Counted from the stretch's first letter, positions 1 through 8,974 are shown. The stretch is 64,000 nucleotides of DNA from Streptomyces cadmiisoli (GCF_003261055.1 NZ_CP030073.1:4402001-4466000), one strand, 5' to 3'. The notes: generated by a model not told the origin, from the letters alone. Program-made: numbers and translations.

Positions 1-7
1 CCCCGCA

Positions 8-33
8 AGGCCCGCCCGGTCACAGGCGGGCCT
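8..33 (-). terminator. Hairpin terminator of the DUF3151 gene
   Basis: A perfect 9-bp stem (AGGCCCGCC / GGCGGGCCT) with an 8-nt loop lies 16 bp beyond the stop codon of the minus-strand gene. No T-tract follows, which is usual in high-GC actinomycetes. Confidence 0.7.
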
Positions 34-48
34 CCCCCGGACCGGAAC

Positions 49-462
49 TCAGCCGAGGGTCTGCGCGGCCGTCGGCGAGGAGTCCTTCAGGAACTGCGAG
101 CAGCGCTCGTACTCGTCCTGCTCACCGATCTCCCCCGCCGCACGGGCGAGCGCGTGCAGGGCGCGCAGGAAGCCACGGTTGGGCTCGTGCTCCCACGGCA
201 CCGGGCCGTGGCCCTTCCAGCCGTTGCGGCGCAGCGCGTCCAGGCCGCGGTGGTAGCCCGTACGGGCGTAGGCGTACGACTCCACGACGCTGCCCCGCTC
301 GTACGCGTCGTCGGCGAGCTGGGCCCAGGCCAGCGACGACGTCGGGTACTGCCGCGCGACGTCGGCGGGCGCCGAACCGCCCGCGAGCAGCTCGCGCGGC
401 TCGGGGTCGTCGGGGAGGTGGGTCGGGGGCGGTCCCCCGAGGAGGTTCTCGTGAATCGTCAT
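49..462 (-). CDS. DUF3151 family protein
   Basis: A 137-residue cytosolic protein recognised as the actinobacterial DUF3151 family. It begins MTIHENLLGGPPPTHLP and carries the family-like stretches SSLAWAQLADDAY and AYARTGYHRGLDALRRNGW. The start is set at 462 because upstream codons to 585 are low-complexity and overlap repeated DNA. The hexamer CAGACT lies 7 nt before the ATG, so the mRNA may be leaderless. No signal peptide or membrane segment is visible. The molecular role of the family is not established. A hairpin follows the gene directly. Confidence 0.8.
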   Translation of the reverse strand: MTIHENLLGGPPPTHLPDDPEPRELLAGGSAPADVARQYPTSSLAWAQLADDAYERGSVVESYAYARTGYHRGLDALRRNGWKGHGPVPWEHEPNRGFLRALHALARAAGEIGEQDEYERCSQFLKDSSPTAAQTLG

Positions 463-636
463 GGGTCCCAGTCTGGTGCATCCCCCGAGATCGCGGACCG
501 TGCCCCAGGCATGTGAGCCGGAGGCCACCGTTCCGAAGGCACACGCTCCGCCGGCACGCGGCCGGCATGCCCGAACCCGCGCCACGACGTGCGCTCCGGC
601 GGCACCTGATCCGGCGACCCGCGCTCCGAAGGCACG

Positions 637-712
637 CGCTCGCGCACGAGCGGGTGGCTACGCCACCGACCGCCCCGGCTCCGGCGCTCGCGCACGAGCG
701 GGTGACTACGCC
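637..712. repeat. 47-bp-spaced direct repeat between two genes
   Basis: A 29-bp unit starting GCGCTCGCGCACGAGCG occurs at 637-665 and 684-712 with one mismatch. Each copy contains an internal inverted repeat (CGCTCG-N4-CGAGCG). A related segment (TCCGAAGGCAC followed by RCGCTC) also recurs near 535 and 625. The second copy covers the stop codon of the efflux gene. The repeat may act as tandem weak terminators. Confidence 0.6.
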
Positions 713-2202
713 CCGGACCGCCCCGGCTCCGGCTCCGGCCGCTCCAGCGGCGGTGACGTCATGTTTCCGTGCGTACGGCACTGCGGACGCCGGCAGTCCG
801 GGGCCGGCCGCCGTACGAAGGCGAAGGCCAGCACCGCACCCACCACCAGCATCGCCGCGCACAGCGGCATCGCCCGCCGGAACGACGCGTCGAAGGCCTC
901 CGCCGAGCGGTACGCCTCCGGTCCCATCCCGGCGAGCAGCGGCAGCGCCGCCACCGCCACCAGGCCCGCGGCCCGCGCGGCGGCGTTGTTGATGCCGCTG
1001 GCCACCCCCGCCCGCGAGGTGTCGACCGACGCGAGGACGGTGGCGGTCAGCGGGGCGACCAGGGTGACCATGCCGAGGCCCTGCACCAGCACCGCGGGCA
1101 GCACGTCGCGCGGGTAGGAGGCGTCCTCGCCGACGCGCAGCATCAGCAGCATGCCCACCGCGCACACCAGCGGGCCGACGGTGAGCGGGATGCGCGGCCC
1201 GATGCGCTCGCTGAGTGCACCGGAGCGGGCGGACAGCAGCAGCATCAGCACGGTCGTGGGCAGCAGGGCGGTACCCGCGGCGAGGGCCGAGTAGCCCGAG
1301 ACGACCTGGAGCTGGAGCGAGACCAGGAAGAAGAAGCCGCCGAAAGCCGCGTACACACACAGGGTGACCAGGTTGACCGCCGTGAACTGGCGCGACGCGA
1401 AGATGTCCGGCGGCATCATCGGGTCGCGCCGGTGCTTCTCGACGTACACGAAGGCCACGCCCGCGGCGACGCCCGCGAAGGCGGTCAGGGCGACGACCAG
1501 GGAACCCTCGGTGGCCTCGATCAGCGCGTAGGTGACCAGGGCCAGGGACAGCGCGCCGAGGACCGCGCCGAGCACGTCGAAATGGCCCTGCCGGCCTCCC
1601 GCCTCGGCCGAGACGGCGAGGGAGGTGTCGCGCGACTCGGGGACGTGCCGCAGCGCGACCGGTACGCAGACCAGGGCGAGCGGCACGTTGAGCAGGAACA
1701 CCCAGCGCCAGCCCGGCCCGTCCACCAGCCAGCCGCCCACGAACGGCCCCACGGCCGCGCCGATGCCCCCGAACCCGGACCACAGGCCGACCGCCCTGGC
1801 CCGGTCGTCGGGGTGGAAGGAGGCCTGGATGAGAGCGAGCGAGCCCGGCGTGAGCAGGGCGCCGCCGATGCCCTGGAGGGCGCGGGCGGCGATGAGGATC
1901 TCGGCGGTCGGGGCGAGACCGCACAGCAGGGAGGCCAGCGCGAACCAGACGACCCCGATCACGAACACCTTGCGGCGCCCGTAGTGGTCGCCGAGCGAGC
2001 CGCCGAGCAGGATCAGCCCGGCCAGCGTCAGCATGTAGGCGTTGACCGTCCACTGGAGCGCGGCCAGGTCGGCGTTCAGGTCCTCGCCGATGCGCGGCAG
2101 GGCCACGTTGACCACGGTCGAGTCCAGCAGCGCCATGCTGGAACCGAGGATCGTGGTGAAGAGGATCCACTTCCCCTGCGGGGTGGCGAGCCGCACGGAC
2201 AT
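706..2202 (-). CDS. MFS multidrug efflux transporter, DHA2 (EmrB/QacA) family
   Basis: An integral membrane antiporter of about 498 residues with roughly 14 hydrophobic segments. It carries the DHA2 hallmarks: motif A-like GGSLGDHYGRRKVFVIG near residue 70 and motif C-like GIGAAVGPFVGGWLVD. These families export drugs or toxic metabolites using proton motive force; the substrate cannot be read from sequence. Start MSVRLATP at 2202 is preferred because GGGGGATGATC, close to the 16S complement, sits 10 nt upstream. A longer form starting at 2223 is possible. It stands alone, with no adjacent regulator, and its 3' end lies in the 47-bp repeat. Confidence 0.9.
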   Translation of the reverse strand: MSVRLATPQGKWILFTTILGSSMALLDSTVVNVALPRIGEDLNADLAALQWTVNAYMLTLAGLILLGGSLGDHYGRRKVFVIGVVWFALASLLCGLAPTAEILIAARALQGIGGALLTPGSLALIQASFHPDDRARAVGLWSGFGGIGAAVGPFVGGWLVDGPGWRWVFLLNVPLALVCVPVALRHVPESRDTSLAVSAEAGGRQGHFDVLGAVLGALSLALVTYALIEATEGSLVVALTAFAGVAAGVAFVYVEKHRRDPMMPPDIFASRQFTAVNLVTLCVYAAFGGFFFLVSLQLQVVSGYSALAAGTALLPTTVLMLLLSARSGALSERIGPRIPLTVGPLVCAVGMLLMLRVGEDASYPRDVLPAVLVQGLGMVTLVAPLTATVLASVDTSRAGVASGINNAAARAAGLVAVAALPLLAGMGPEAYRSAEAFDASFRRAMPLCAAMLVVGAVLAFAFVRRPAPDCRRPQCRTHGNMTSPPLERPEPEPGRSGA

Positions 2203-2247
2203 GCGTCGATCATCCCCCGTCATCGGATCCCCAGCCAGACGTGCGAC

Positions 2248-2276
2248 GAGCCCGGCACCGCACGGGTGCCGGGCTC
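2248..2276 (-). terminator. Hairpin terminator of fba
   Basis: A perfect 12-bp stem (GAGCCCGGCACC / GGTGCCGGGCTC) with a 5-nt loop lies 22 bp past the aldolase stop codon. It separates fba from the efflux gene that follows on the same strand. Confidence 0.8.
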
Positions 2277-2297
2277 GCCGGGGAGCGACGAAGCCGG

Positions 2298-3329
2298 TTA
2301 CTTGAGCTTCTGGCCGGCCGAGCGCAGGTGCCGGCAGGCCTCCAGAACGCGCGCGGCCATCGACGCCTCGGCCGCCTTGCCCCAGGTCCGCGGGTCGTAG
2401 GTCTTCTTCGAGCCGACCTCGCCGTCGACCTTCAGGACACCGTCGTAGTTCTTGAACATGTGGTCCGCGACCGGACGCGTGAAGGCGTACTGCGTGTCCG
2501 TGTCGATGTTCATCTTCACGACGCCGTTCTCCAGCGCGGTGAGGATCTCCTGCTCGGAGGAGCCGGAGCCGCCGTGGAAGACGAAGTCGAACACCTTGCT
2601 GCCGGCCGCGCGGCCGAACTTGGCGGCGACGCCGTCGTTGAGCTCCTTCAGCAGCTCGGGGCGCAGGACCACGTTGCCGGGCTTGTACACACCGTGCACG
2701 TTGCCGAACGAGGCGGCCAGCAGGTAGCGGCCCTTGTCGCCCAGGCCCAGCGCCTCGGCCGTGCGGATGGCGTCGTCGACGGTGGTGTACAGCTCGTCGT
2801 TGATCTCGTGGGTGACGCCGTCCTCCTCACCACCGGTGGGGGTGATCTCCACCTCGAGGATGATCTTGGCGGCGGCGGCGCGGGCGAGCAGCTCCTGCGC
2901 GATGCTCAGGTTGTCGGCGAGGGTCTCGGCCGAACCGTCCCACATGTGCGACTGGAACAGCGGGTTCTCACCGCGGGCGACCCGCTCCTCGGAGACCGCC
3001 AGCAGCGGGCGCACGTAGCCGTCGAGCTTGTCCTTCGGGCAGTGGTCCGTGTGCAGGGCCACGGTCACGTCGTACTTCGCGGCGACGATGTGCGCGAACT
3101 CGGCCAGGGCGACCGCGCCGATGACCATGTCCTTGTTGTGCTGGCCGCCCAGGAACTCGGCGCCGCCGGTCGAGATCTGGATGATGCCGTCGCTCTCGGC
3201 CTCGGCGAAGCCGCGCAGTGCCGCGTGCAGGGTCTGGGACGAGGTGACGTTGATGGCCGGGTAGGCGAACTTGCCTGCCTTCGCCCGGTCGAGCATCTCG
3301 TTGTAGACCTCGGGGGTTGCGATGGGCAT
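2298..3329 (-). CDS. fba: Class II fructose-bisphosphate aldolase
   Basis: A 343-residue cytosolic, zinc-dependent aldolase that interconverts fructose 1,6-bisphosphate with dihydroxyacetone phosphate and glyceraldehyde 3-phosphate. The class II zinc motif ALHTDHC lies at residues 91-97. Further substrate and metal loops are visible: ILEVEITPTGGEEDG, ASFGNVHGVYKPG and FVFHGGSGSS. The length fits the long (FbaA-type) class II subfamily. The ATG at 3329 has GGAG 7 nt upstream. It is monocistronic, with a strong terminator downstream and a 120-bp gap from pyrE. The catalytic motifs are complete. Confidence 0.97.
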   Translation of the reverse strand: MPIATPEVYNEMLDRAKAGKFAYPAINVTSSQTLHAALRGFAEAESDGIIQISTGGAEFLGGQHNKDMVIGAVALAEFAHIVAAKYDVTVALHTDHCPKDKLDGYVRPLLAVSEERVARGENPLFQSHMWDGSAETLADNLSIAQELLARAAAAKIILEVEITPTGGEEDGVTHEINDELYTTVDDAIRTAEALGLGDKGRYLLAASFGNVHGVYKPGNVVLRPELLKELNDGVAAKFGRAAGSKVFDFVFHGGSGSSEQEILTALENGVVKMNIDTDTQYAFTRPVADHMFKNYDGVLKVDGEVGSKKTYDPRTWGKAAEASMAARVLEACRHLRSAGQKLK

Positions 3330-3451
3330 CTGTCCGCTCCTTGTATGTGCGGGTCGGTGTTCTGCGTGCTTACGGCCCTGACCTAGACCTGGGGTGCGAC
3401 GTCATCGTCGGCCCCATCCTTCCAGACGAACCGGGATGCTCCGAGGGGCCC

Positions 3452-4003
3452 TCAGTCCAGGCCCAGCTCGTCCTTCCCGTACGCGTACAGGTACGGCACG
3501 CCCGCACCGTCCTGGATCTTCTCGGCGGCTCCGGTGGCCCGGTCGACGATGGTCGCGACGGCCACCACCTCGGCGCCGGCCTCGCGCACCGCCTCGACCG
3601 CGGCCAGCGGGGAACCGCCGGTGGTGGAGGTGTCCTCGACGACCAGCACGCGCCGGCCCCGGATGTCCGGGCCCTCGACGCGCCGCTGCAGCCCGTGCGC
3701 CTTGGCGGCCTTGCGGACGACGAAGGCGTCCAGGCGCCTGCCGCGCGCGGCGGCGGCGTGCAGCATGGCGGCGCCGACCGGGTCGGCTCCCATGGTGAGG
3801 CCGCCGACGGCGTCGAAGTCCAGCTCGGCGGTCAGGTCCAGCAGCACCTGCCCGACCAGCGGCGCCGCCTCCCCGTCCAGGGTGATACGGCGCAGGTCGA
3901 CGTAGTAGTCGGCCTCCAGGCCCGAGGAGAGGGTCACCTTGCCGTGCACCACGGCCTTGTTCTTGATCTGTTCCAGCAGCGCGCCACGTACGTCCGTCGT
4001 CAT
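3452..4003 (-). CDS. pyrE: Orotate phosphoribosyltransferase
   Basis: A 183-residue enzyme of pyrimidine biosynthesis that joins orotate and PRPP to give orotidine 5'-monophosphate. The PRPP-binding motif VLVVEDTSTTGGS is at residues 119-131, and the N-terminal part (TLSSGLEADYYVDLRRITL) matches OPRTases. It starts 10 bp after the epimerase stop. No good ribosome binding site is present, but TAAGCT lies exactly 7 nt before the ATG, so a leaderless transcript from within the epimerase 3' end is likely, besides read-through. Confidence 0.96.
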   Translation of the reverse strand: MTTDVRGALLEQIKNKAVVHGKVTLSSGLEADYYVDLRRITLDGEAAPLVGQVLLDLTAELDFDAVGGLTMGADPVGAAMLHAAAARGRRLDAFVVRKAAKAHGLQRRVEGPDIRGRRVLVVEDTSTTGGSPLAAVEAVREAGAEVVAVATIVDRATGAAEKIQDGAGVPYLYAYGKDELGLD

Positions 4004-4013
4004 ACCGGCCAGC

Positions 4014-4802
4014 TTAAGGGCGGCTCCAGCGCCAGGTGGTCGTCGCCTCCAGCGGCTCCAGGGGCGTGACCAGGCGCGGAAGGGTGTTCAGACCGTTGGG
4101 CGGACCGGTCTGCGGCTCCACGCACACGGCCGCCTCCTGCTCGTCGTAGACGACGACCCACTCCTCGGGGCTGGTCACCGTCAGCTCCAGCACTCCGGGC
4201 CAGGTGAGCGTGACGTCGACCCCGCCCGGCATGCCGAAGCAGTCGTCCCAGGGGCCCGGCAACGGGTCGATCCGCTTGCCGGTGGGCAGATGGTCCTCGC
4301 CGCGCTCCTCCTGCCAGGCGGGAGCGAAGCCGAGTTGGACGGCGCTCTCCCCGAGGGTGCGGTTGAACCACGGGTGCCAGCCGATCTGCGCCGGGAAGGA
4401 CGACTCGTACGTCTCCACCGACATGGTGAGCGTCAGGGAGTCCGGTGTGAGCCCGACGACCTGGGTGATTCGGCCCGGGTAGGGCCACGGCTCCACCAGG
4501 TCGTACGTCAGCACCGCCTCGTCGGCGGTGACGCGGGCGGTCCGCCATGCGCCGTCCCGGGCGGTGCCGTGGATGGCGTGCGGCGGGGCGTTGAGCGGCA
4601 TGTGGTGCGTGGTGGCGCCGTCCCGGAACCGGCCGTCGCGGATCCGTCCGCACCAGGGCACCATCGGGAAGCACCCGAAGCGCTCGCCCTGCCGCAGGAG
4701 CTCCGTCCCGCCGACGCGCAGTCCCTTGACCCGGCCGCCGTTGTCCGGCCCCAGGGTCACCTCCGCGTCGCCCGCGGTCAGCGTGATGTCTTCGTTACTC
4801 AC
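4014..4802 (-). CDS. Aldose 1-epimerase (galactose mutarotase-like) family protein
   Basis: A 262-residue beta-sandwich carbohydrate epimerase-like protein. Family landmarks are the sugar-site histidine segment (PPHAIHGTARDGAW) near residue 73, AQIGWHPWFNRTL around 140, and a C-terminal acidic residue in the VVVYDEQEAAVCVEPQTGPPN region. Family members interconvert alpha and beta anomers of aldoses or hexose 6-phosphates; the real substrate is unknown. The GTG start at 4802 has TAGGGT 6 nt upstream, so the mRNA is probably leaderless. It lies just upstream of pyrE, probably by shared layout and not shared pathway. Confidence 0.88.
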   Translation of the reverse strand: MSNEDITLTAGDAEVTLGPDNGGRVKGLRVGGTELLRQGERFGCFPMVPWCGRIRDGRFRDGATTHHMPLNAPPHAIHGTARDGAWRTARVTADEAVLTYDLVEPWPYPGRITQVVGLTPDSLTLTMSVETYESSFPAQIGWHPWFNRTLGESAVQLGFAPAWQEERGEDHLPTGKRIDPLPGPWDDCFGMPGGVDVTLTWPGVLELTVTSPEEWVVVYDEQEAAVCVEPQTGPPNGLNTLPRLVTPLEPLEATTTWRWSRP

Positions 4803-4881
4803 GGGACGACCCTACTGGGCCGATCAAGACGATCCGCCCGCGACCGGGCGCGGGAGGTACGGCCGGCACCGGGCGGACGCC

Positions 4882-5799
4882 TCAGCGACGGCGGCGAAGG
4901 GCCCGGCCCAGGACGATGGCCGAGGCCAGGACCACGGCCGCGGCGGGGGCCGCCCAGCGCAGGGCACTGCTCGGGGCGACGGTCTGGGGGGCCGGCACGG
5001 GGGCGTAGCGGCCCCGCGGCGGCGCGTGGTCCACTTCCTCCGCGCTGCGGCCGATCATCGTGCGGCGGGCGTGGGCCGCTTCGGCGGGCGGTTCGGAGTC
5101 CTCGGCGAAGCCCTCGTCCGCGGCGGCGGCCTCACCCCGGTCGTCCACAGCCGTGTCGTCCTCCTCCGGAGCGAGGGAGGGCGGCGGGACCTCGGTGTCG
5201 AAGACGGACGCCCGCTCCTCGGCGGACCCGGCGTCCACGGACTCGGTAGTCCCCGCCTCGGCCGTCCCGTCCTCCACCGCCTCGGGCGCCTCCGCCGCCA
5301 CCTCGGCCGTCCCGGTCCCCGCGGACTCGGGCGCCTCCGCTTCCTTCTGCTTCGCCGTCTCGTGACCGGTCGTGGCCGTCGCCTCGGTGCCCAGTCCCTC
5401 CGCCGTGCGGTCGAGCAGCCGTGTGACGGCGGAGGCCACGGTGTCGGCCGGCAGCTCGGTGACCCGGCCGTCCGCCGACGCGGTGCCGTCGACGACGAGA
5501 ACGGAGCCGCCTTCGGCCGCGCGCACCCGCAGGGTCAGGGCGATCTTGACGGAACCGGTGCCGCGGGTCTCGGTGGCGTCGCCCTCGACGGCGTACGAGC
5601 CGTCCTCCCGCTCGGCGACGCGGACGGCGCCCCGGTAGGTGATGGTGGTGTTCCCGAGCCGCACCTTCAGCCGCCCGGCGAGAGGTCCGGCCCCCGCGTC
5701 CTGCTGGAGCCCGGGGACGGCACGGGCGACCCGCGCGGGATCCGCGAGCACCGCGCCGAGCAGGTCGGAGGGAACCGGAACGAACACCTCATGCTCCAT
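4882..5799 (-). CDS. CoxG-like SRPBCC protein with acidic linker and C-terminal TM anchor
   Basis: A 305-residue protein. Residues 1 to about 145 form a CoxG/SRPBCC fold, starting MEHEVFVPVPSDLLGAVLADP. A long linker rich in Ala, Glu, Thr and Pro spans about 150-265. One transmembrane helix near 280-300 is followed by RALRRRR, suggesting a cytoplasmic domain tethered to the membrane. The family is named for carbon monoxide dehydrogenase subunit G, a membrane recruitment factor, but no CO dehydrogenase genes are nearby, so binding of another hydrophobic partner is more likely. TAGGCT lies 5 nt before the ATG, so the transcript is probably leaderless. Confidence 0.85.
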   Translation of the reverse strand: MEHEVFVPVPSDLLGAVLADPARVARAVPGLQQDAGAGPLAGRLKVRLGNTTITYRGAVRVAEREDGSYAVEGDATETRGTGSVKIALTLRVRAAEGGSVLVVDGTASADGRVTELPADTVASAVTRLLDRTAEGLGTEATATTGHETAKQKEAEAPESAGTGTAEVAAEAPEAVEDGTAEAGTTESVDAGSAEERASVFDTEVPPPSLAPEEDDTAVDDRGEAAAADEGFAEDSEPPAEAAHARRTMIGRSAEEVDHAPPRGRYAPVPAPQTVAPSSALRWAAPAAAVVLASAIVLGRALRRRR

Positions 5800-5925
5800 G
5801 TCGTCGGAGCCTACCCGCGGGTGCGCGGTCCTACCCTCCGCTCGACGGCAACTCCTGAAGTGTTGGCAGCGGTGCCGCCGCGGTGCCCGCGCACACGCGA
5901 CGCGCGGCCGGTGCGCGCCGGAGCG

Positions 5926-7479
5926 TCAGTACCGCGGGTGCATCAGCGTCGACGCGGGCAGCCCCGTGATCCGCGGGGTGGGCGCGGGCCAGTCGGGACG
6001 TACGGGCGGGGGGAATTCGGGGGCGGCCAGGACGAATCCCCAGTCGGAGGCGGACTCGTGGCCGGCGTCGGGGACGCCGGAGGCGCTGTAAGGGCTGGTG
6101 CGCAGGCCGGCGGCCCGGATCGTCGTGTCGACCGTCCAGAAGGCGCGGGGGCGGGCGGCGGCCTGCCCGGCGTGCACGGCGAGACGGCCGCCGTCGTCCA
6201 GGGCGCGGCTCGCGAGGCCGTAGAACTCCTGCGAGTACAGCTTCGAACTGGCCGTGCCGCCGGGATCGGGCAGATCGGAGATCACCACGTCGTACGTCGC
6301 CGCCGGCGCCTCGCGCAGCCAGCGGAACGCGTCGGCCGTGGTCACCCGCACGCGCGGGTCGTCGTAGACCCGCCCGTTGAGGGTGGACAGGGCCGGGTCC
6401 CGGTCGGCCAACCGCAGCAGCTCCGCGTCGAGTTCCACGACGTCGACCCGCCGCACACCGGGATGCCGCAGCACCTCCCGGGCGGCCATGCCGTCCCCGC
6501 CGCCGAGGATCAGCACACGCGCGTGCGGGCCCTTCATCGCCGGTCGCACCAGCGCCTGGTGGTAGCGGCGCTCGTCGTGGCCGCTGATCCGGAGCCTGCC
6601 GTTGAGGAAGAGGTGCAGGGGGCGGCCGTCCGCGTCACCGGTGAGGACGACTTCCTGGACGCCGGTGTGCACCGCGACGCGCACCTCACCGCCGTACACG
6701 GCCTGGCGCGCGGCCCGTTCGAAGTCGTCGACGTGGGCGGCGGCGCCGGCGAGCAGGCCGAGGACCACGAGGTTGGCGACCAGCAGCAGACGGCGGGCGC
6801 GGCAGGTCAGATCGCGGCGGAACAGGCCGAGCACGAGCACCCCGCCGGCGACGACGTTGACCGCGCCGGTGAGCAGCGCGCCGGTCAGCTGGCCGAGGAA
6901 GGGCAGGAGCAGGAAGGGGAAGGCGAGGCCGCCCACGAGGGCGCCGACGTAGTCCGCGGCGAACAGGTCGGCCACCGCGCCGCCCGCGTCCTGCCGGCGG
7001 ATGCGCTGGATCAGCTCCATCAGCAAGGGGATCTCGGCGCCGATCAGCAGGCCGATGGCGAGCGAGAACGCGACCAGCAGCCAGCGCGGTCCGTCGGCGC
7101 ACAGACCGCCCCAGTCGCCGGTCCAGGCGAACACGGCGTAGAGCGCCATCGCGCTGCCGCCGCCGACCAGGGCGAGGGTGGCCTCGACGGCGCCGAAGGC
7201 GGCGGCCGCGTGCCGGCGCAGGCGTTTCGCGACGAGGGAGCCGATGCCCATCGCGAACACCATCACGGACAGGACGACGGAGGCCTGGGTGACCGAGTCC
7301 CCGATCAAGTACGAGGCGAGGGCGACCAGTTCGAGTTCGTACACCAGTCCGCAGGCCGCGCACACGAAGACGCCCGCGAGGACCAGGAACCGTCCGGTCG
7401 CCTGCCGCACGGGGATCCGCGCAGGGGCCCGCCACGGGGGCGGGGTGCCGGGCGGGGCCGGTGCGTGCGGGTCGATCAC
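5926..7479 (-). CDS. Membrane-fused spermidine synthase-like aminopropyltransferase
   Basis: A 517-residue fusion. Residues 30-250 hold about seven transmembrane helices. Residues 265-510 form a spermidine synthase-type Rossmann domain with the nucleotide loop GGGDG at 326-330, VVELDAELL at 347-355, and [10 protein letters not shown] carrying the catalytic aspartate. The family transfers aminopropyl groups from decarboxylated S-adenosylmethionine. Many actinobacterial membrane-fused forms are uncharacterised, so the amine acceptor is uncertain. The GTG start has TAACGT 7 nt upstream, again leaderless-like. No speD or other polyamine gene is adjacent. Confidence 0.88.
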   Translation of the reverse strand: MIDPHAPAPPGTPPPWRAPARIPVRQATGRFLVLAGVFVCAACGLVYELELVALASYLIGDSVTQASVVLSVMVFAMGIGSLVAKRLRRHAAAAFGAVEATLALVGGGSAMALYAVFAWTGDWGGLCADGPRWLLVAFSLAIGLLIGAEIPLLMELIQRIRRQDAGGAVADLFAADYVGALVGGLAFPFLLLPFLGQLTGALLTGAVNVVAGGVLVLGLFRRDLTCRARRLLLVANLVVLGLLAGAAAHVDDFERAARQAVYGGEVRVAVHTGVQEVVLTGDADGRPLHLFLNGRLRISGHDERRYHQALVRPAMKGPHARVLILGGGDGMAAREVLRHPGVRRVDVVELDAELLRLADRDPALSTLNGRVYDDPRVRVTTADAFRWLREAPAATYDVVISDLPDPGGTASSKLYSQEFYGLASRALDDGGRLAVHAGQAAARPRAFWTVDTTIRAAGLRTSPYSASGVPDAGHESASDWGFVLAAPEFPPPVRPDWPAPTPRITGLPASTLMHPRY

Positions 7480-7634
7480 GACTGCGACGTTACGTCACAG
7501 GTACGGCACGCTTCGTCACCCACACGTGTGGAACTGGCGGTCGTATTGGCACTCCGGGTTTGCGTCGGCTGTGTCCGCTGTGCCGGTCGGGTCGGTTCCG
7601 CCCGGCTGCGCCGGTCGGGTCGGTCGTGGCGTTC

Positions 7635-8171
7635 TCAGACGCCGGACGGGCTGAACCTGCGTGCCGGCGCCCTGACGCCCACCCTCGTCCGGGTCGCGAC
7701 GAGTTGGCCGTCCTGCGGGTAGGCGTGCCAGGTGCGCCAGTGGATCTGGCCCTCGTGGCGCTGGGCCAGCAGGGCGGTGAAGGCGTGCGGACTGCCGGGG
7801 AAGACCCCGGCGAGGCCGTGCGGGTGGTCGGACACCAGCGCCAGTAACTCCTGGGCACGGCCCGCGAAGGAGCCCGGCGAGAGGACCTCGACGCGTGCCG
7901 CGAACTCGTACTCCCAGTCCCCGACGCGCTTGGCGACGCCGAGCGGCAGGGGCGTGCTGCTGCCGGGGATGCAGGCCACCGTCTCCGAGCAGTCGACCTC
8001 CCCTTCCTCCAGGAGCACCTGGTGGGACGCCCCGAGGAGTCGCAACTGGAGCTGTGTTCCGCCCAGTTCGAGATCGAGAGTGGCGAGGGCGGGCAGTGGT
8101 TCACGGCCCAGGGCCCAGGCGAGGTCGGCCGCACGCGTATCGGTGTAGGAGGTGTTCAGAGTCGTGAGCAT
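7635..8171 (-). CDS. DUF2617 family protein
   Basis: A 178-residue cytosolic protein recognised as DUF2617. It starts MLTTLNTSYTDTRAADLAWALG, with an internal GLAGVFPGSPHAFTALL and GQIHWRTWHAYPQ near the C terminus. GGAG 8 nt before the ATG at 8171 decides the start against a longer form to 8273. The function of the family is unknown. The 155-bp gap to the next gene holds two copies of GCCGGTCGGGTCGGT, a minor local repeat. Confidence 0.8.
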   Translation of the reverse strand: MLTTLNTSYTDTRAADLAWALGREPLPALATLDLELGGTQLQLRLLGASHQVLLEEGEVDCSETVACIPGSSTPLPLGVAKRVGDWEYEFAARVEVLSPGSFAGRAQELLALVSDHPHGLAGVFPGSPHAFTALLAQRHEGQIHWRTWHAYPQDGQLVATRTRVGVRAPARRFSPSGV

Positions 8172-8512
8172 GGGGTCGGCTCCGCTAGCACGCAAGAAAG
8201 GCGGGTGGGGCCGGCGCGCCCCGGACGACACCGGGGGATCGGCCCGGTCAGCCCAGTCAGGAACGGTGTCCACAGGACGTCCGAGGGCTGCGGTGGTGAT
8301 TTAGAGGGAATCATGAACTGTGGCGCCGCCACAGCGTTTTTACCCAACTTCGTGGGGTTTCCATCCCTCAGGGGGCTCCTCAGCTCAATTGTTCAACCAT
8401 GGCGTACGCCTCTGCCCCGGCGGCGTACGCCGGAGCGCGGCCCGCGGTGTGTGGCGCTCCTCCGCGTCATGGCTGTTCCCCGTGGTGACGGAGGTGCGGG
8501 GGAGAACGCAGC
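8172..8512. other. Gene-poor spacer upstream of the DUF2617 gene
   Basis: This 340-bp stretch holds no convincing gene. It contains an AT-richer patch (8340-8400) and a plus-strand terminator-like hairpin at 8319-8341. A 17-codon minus-strand ORF begins with an ATG at 8364 (METPRSWVKT...) and could be a leader peptide of the DUF2617 transcript, but nothing else supports it. Confidence 0.4.
8319..8341 (+). terminator. Orphan intrinsic-terminator-like hairpin on the plus strand
   Basis: CTGTGG-CGCCG-CCACAG followed by CGTTTTT is a textbook Rho-independent terminator, unusual here for its T-tract. No plus-strand gene ends upstream of it. It may close a small RNA or antisense transcript, or be an operator-like palindrome. 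Confidence 0.4.
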
Positions 8513-8547
8513 GGCGCCTGCCGGAACCCTTGTTTCCGGCAGGCGCC
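8513..8547 (-). terminator. Strong hairpin terminator after the small Cys/Gly-rich gene
   Basis: A perfect 14-bp stem (GGCGCCTGCCGGAA / TTCCGGCAGGCGCC) with a 7-nt loop, 44 bp beyond the stop codon of the gene at 8591-8845. Confidence 0.8.
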
Positions 8548-8590
8548 CCTGTGTGGATGCACTTCCCCCTACGGGCTCAGCTGCCCCGTG

Positions 8591-8845
8591 TCAGCTGCCT
8601 CCGCCGCATCCACCGCCGCCGCCTCCGCAGGACGAGCCGCCCCCGCAGGACGAACCGCCCCCGGAGTCGCCGGACGACCCCGAGTCTCCGCCGCCGGACC
8701 ACCAGCTGTCGCCGCTGCTCCCGCCGCCGCTCCTGCCCCGCCCCCGCGCGGACCCGCTCCGCGTGCGCGACGCACTCCGGCGTGCGCCCGCCACCAACGC
8801 CGCGACCACGATCGCGATCACGGCCAGGATGATGCCGATGACCAT
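8591..8845 (-). CDS. Small membrane protein with Gly/Ser/Cys-rich tail
   Basis: An 84-residue protein that I cannot assign to a named family. Residues 2-20 form one transmembrane helix (MVIGIILAVIAIVVAALVAG), followed by an Arg/Ser stretch and then a tail of Gly and Ser ending in repeated SSCGGG units with three cysteines. AAGGAGG stands 8 nt before the ATG at 8845, which makes expression convincing although the composition confuses gene finders. The tail could bind metal or form disulfides; that is inference. It is divergent from the aminotransferase gene and has its own terminator. Confidence 0.75.
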   Translation of the reverse strand: MVIGIILAVIAIVVAALVAGARRSASRTRSGSARGRGRSGGGSSGDSWWSGGGDSGSSGDSGGGSSCGGGSSCGGGGGGCGGGS

Positions 8846-8974
8846 GGCGTCACCCTCCTTCCGATTCCCCCGAAGCGGCCCCCCGTGGGCGCCTCGTGTG
8901 GTGCGTGACCGTGGGATGCCCACCTCCCGCCGCCGCCAAAGCAGAGTTGAGGAACTCCAGAGCTTGGGCGCAGG

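Noticed and set aside
122..2170. A 682-codon minus-strand frame overlapping the efflux gene in another frame
   Set aside because: Composition is Arg/Ala/Gly-rich filler, while the real frame has 14 TM helices and MFS motifs.
4528..7722. A plus-strand open frame of over 1000 codons opposite the CoxG-like and speE-like genes
   Set aside because: It is antisense to genes with clear motifs; its length follows from high GC, and it is Arg/Gly/Gln-rich without domains.
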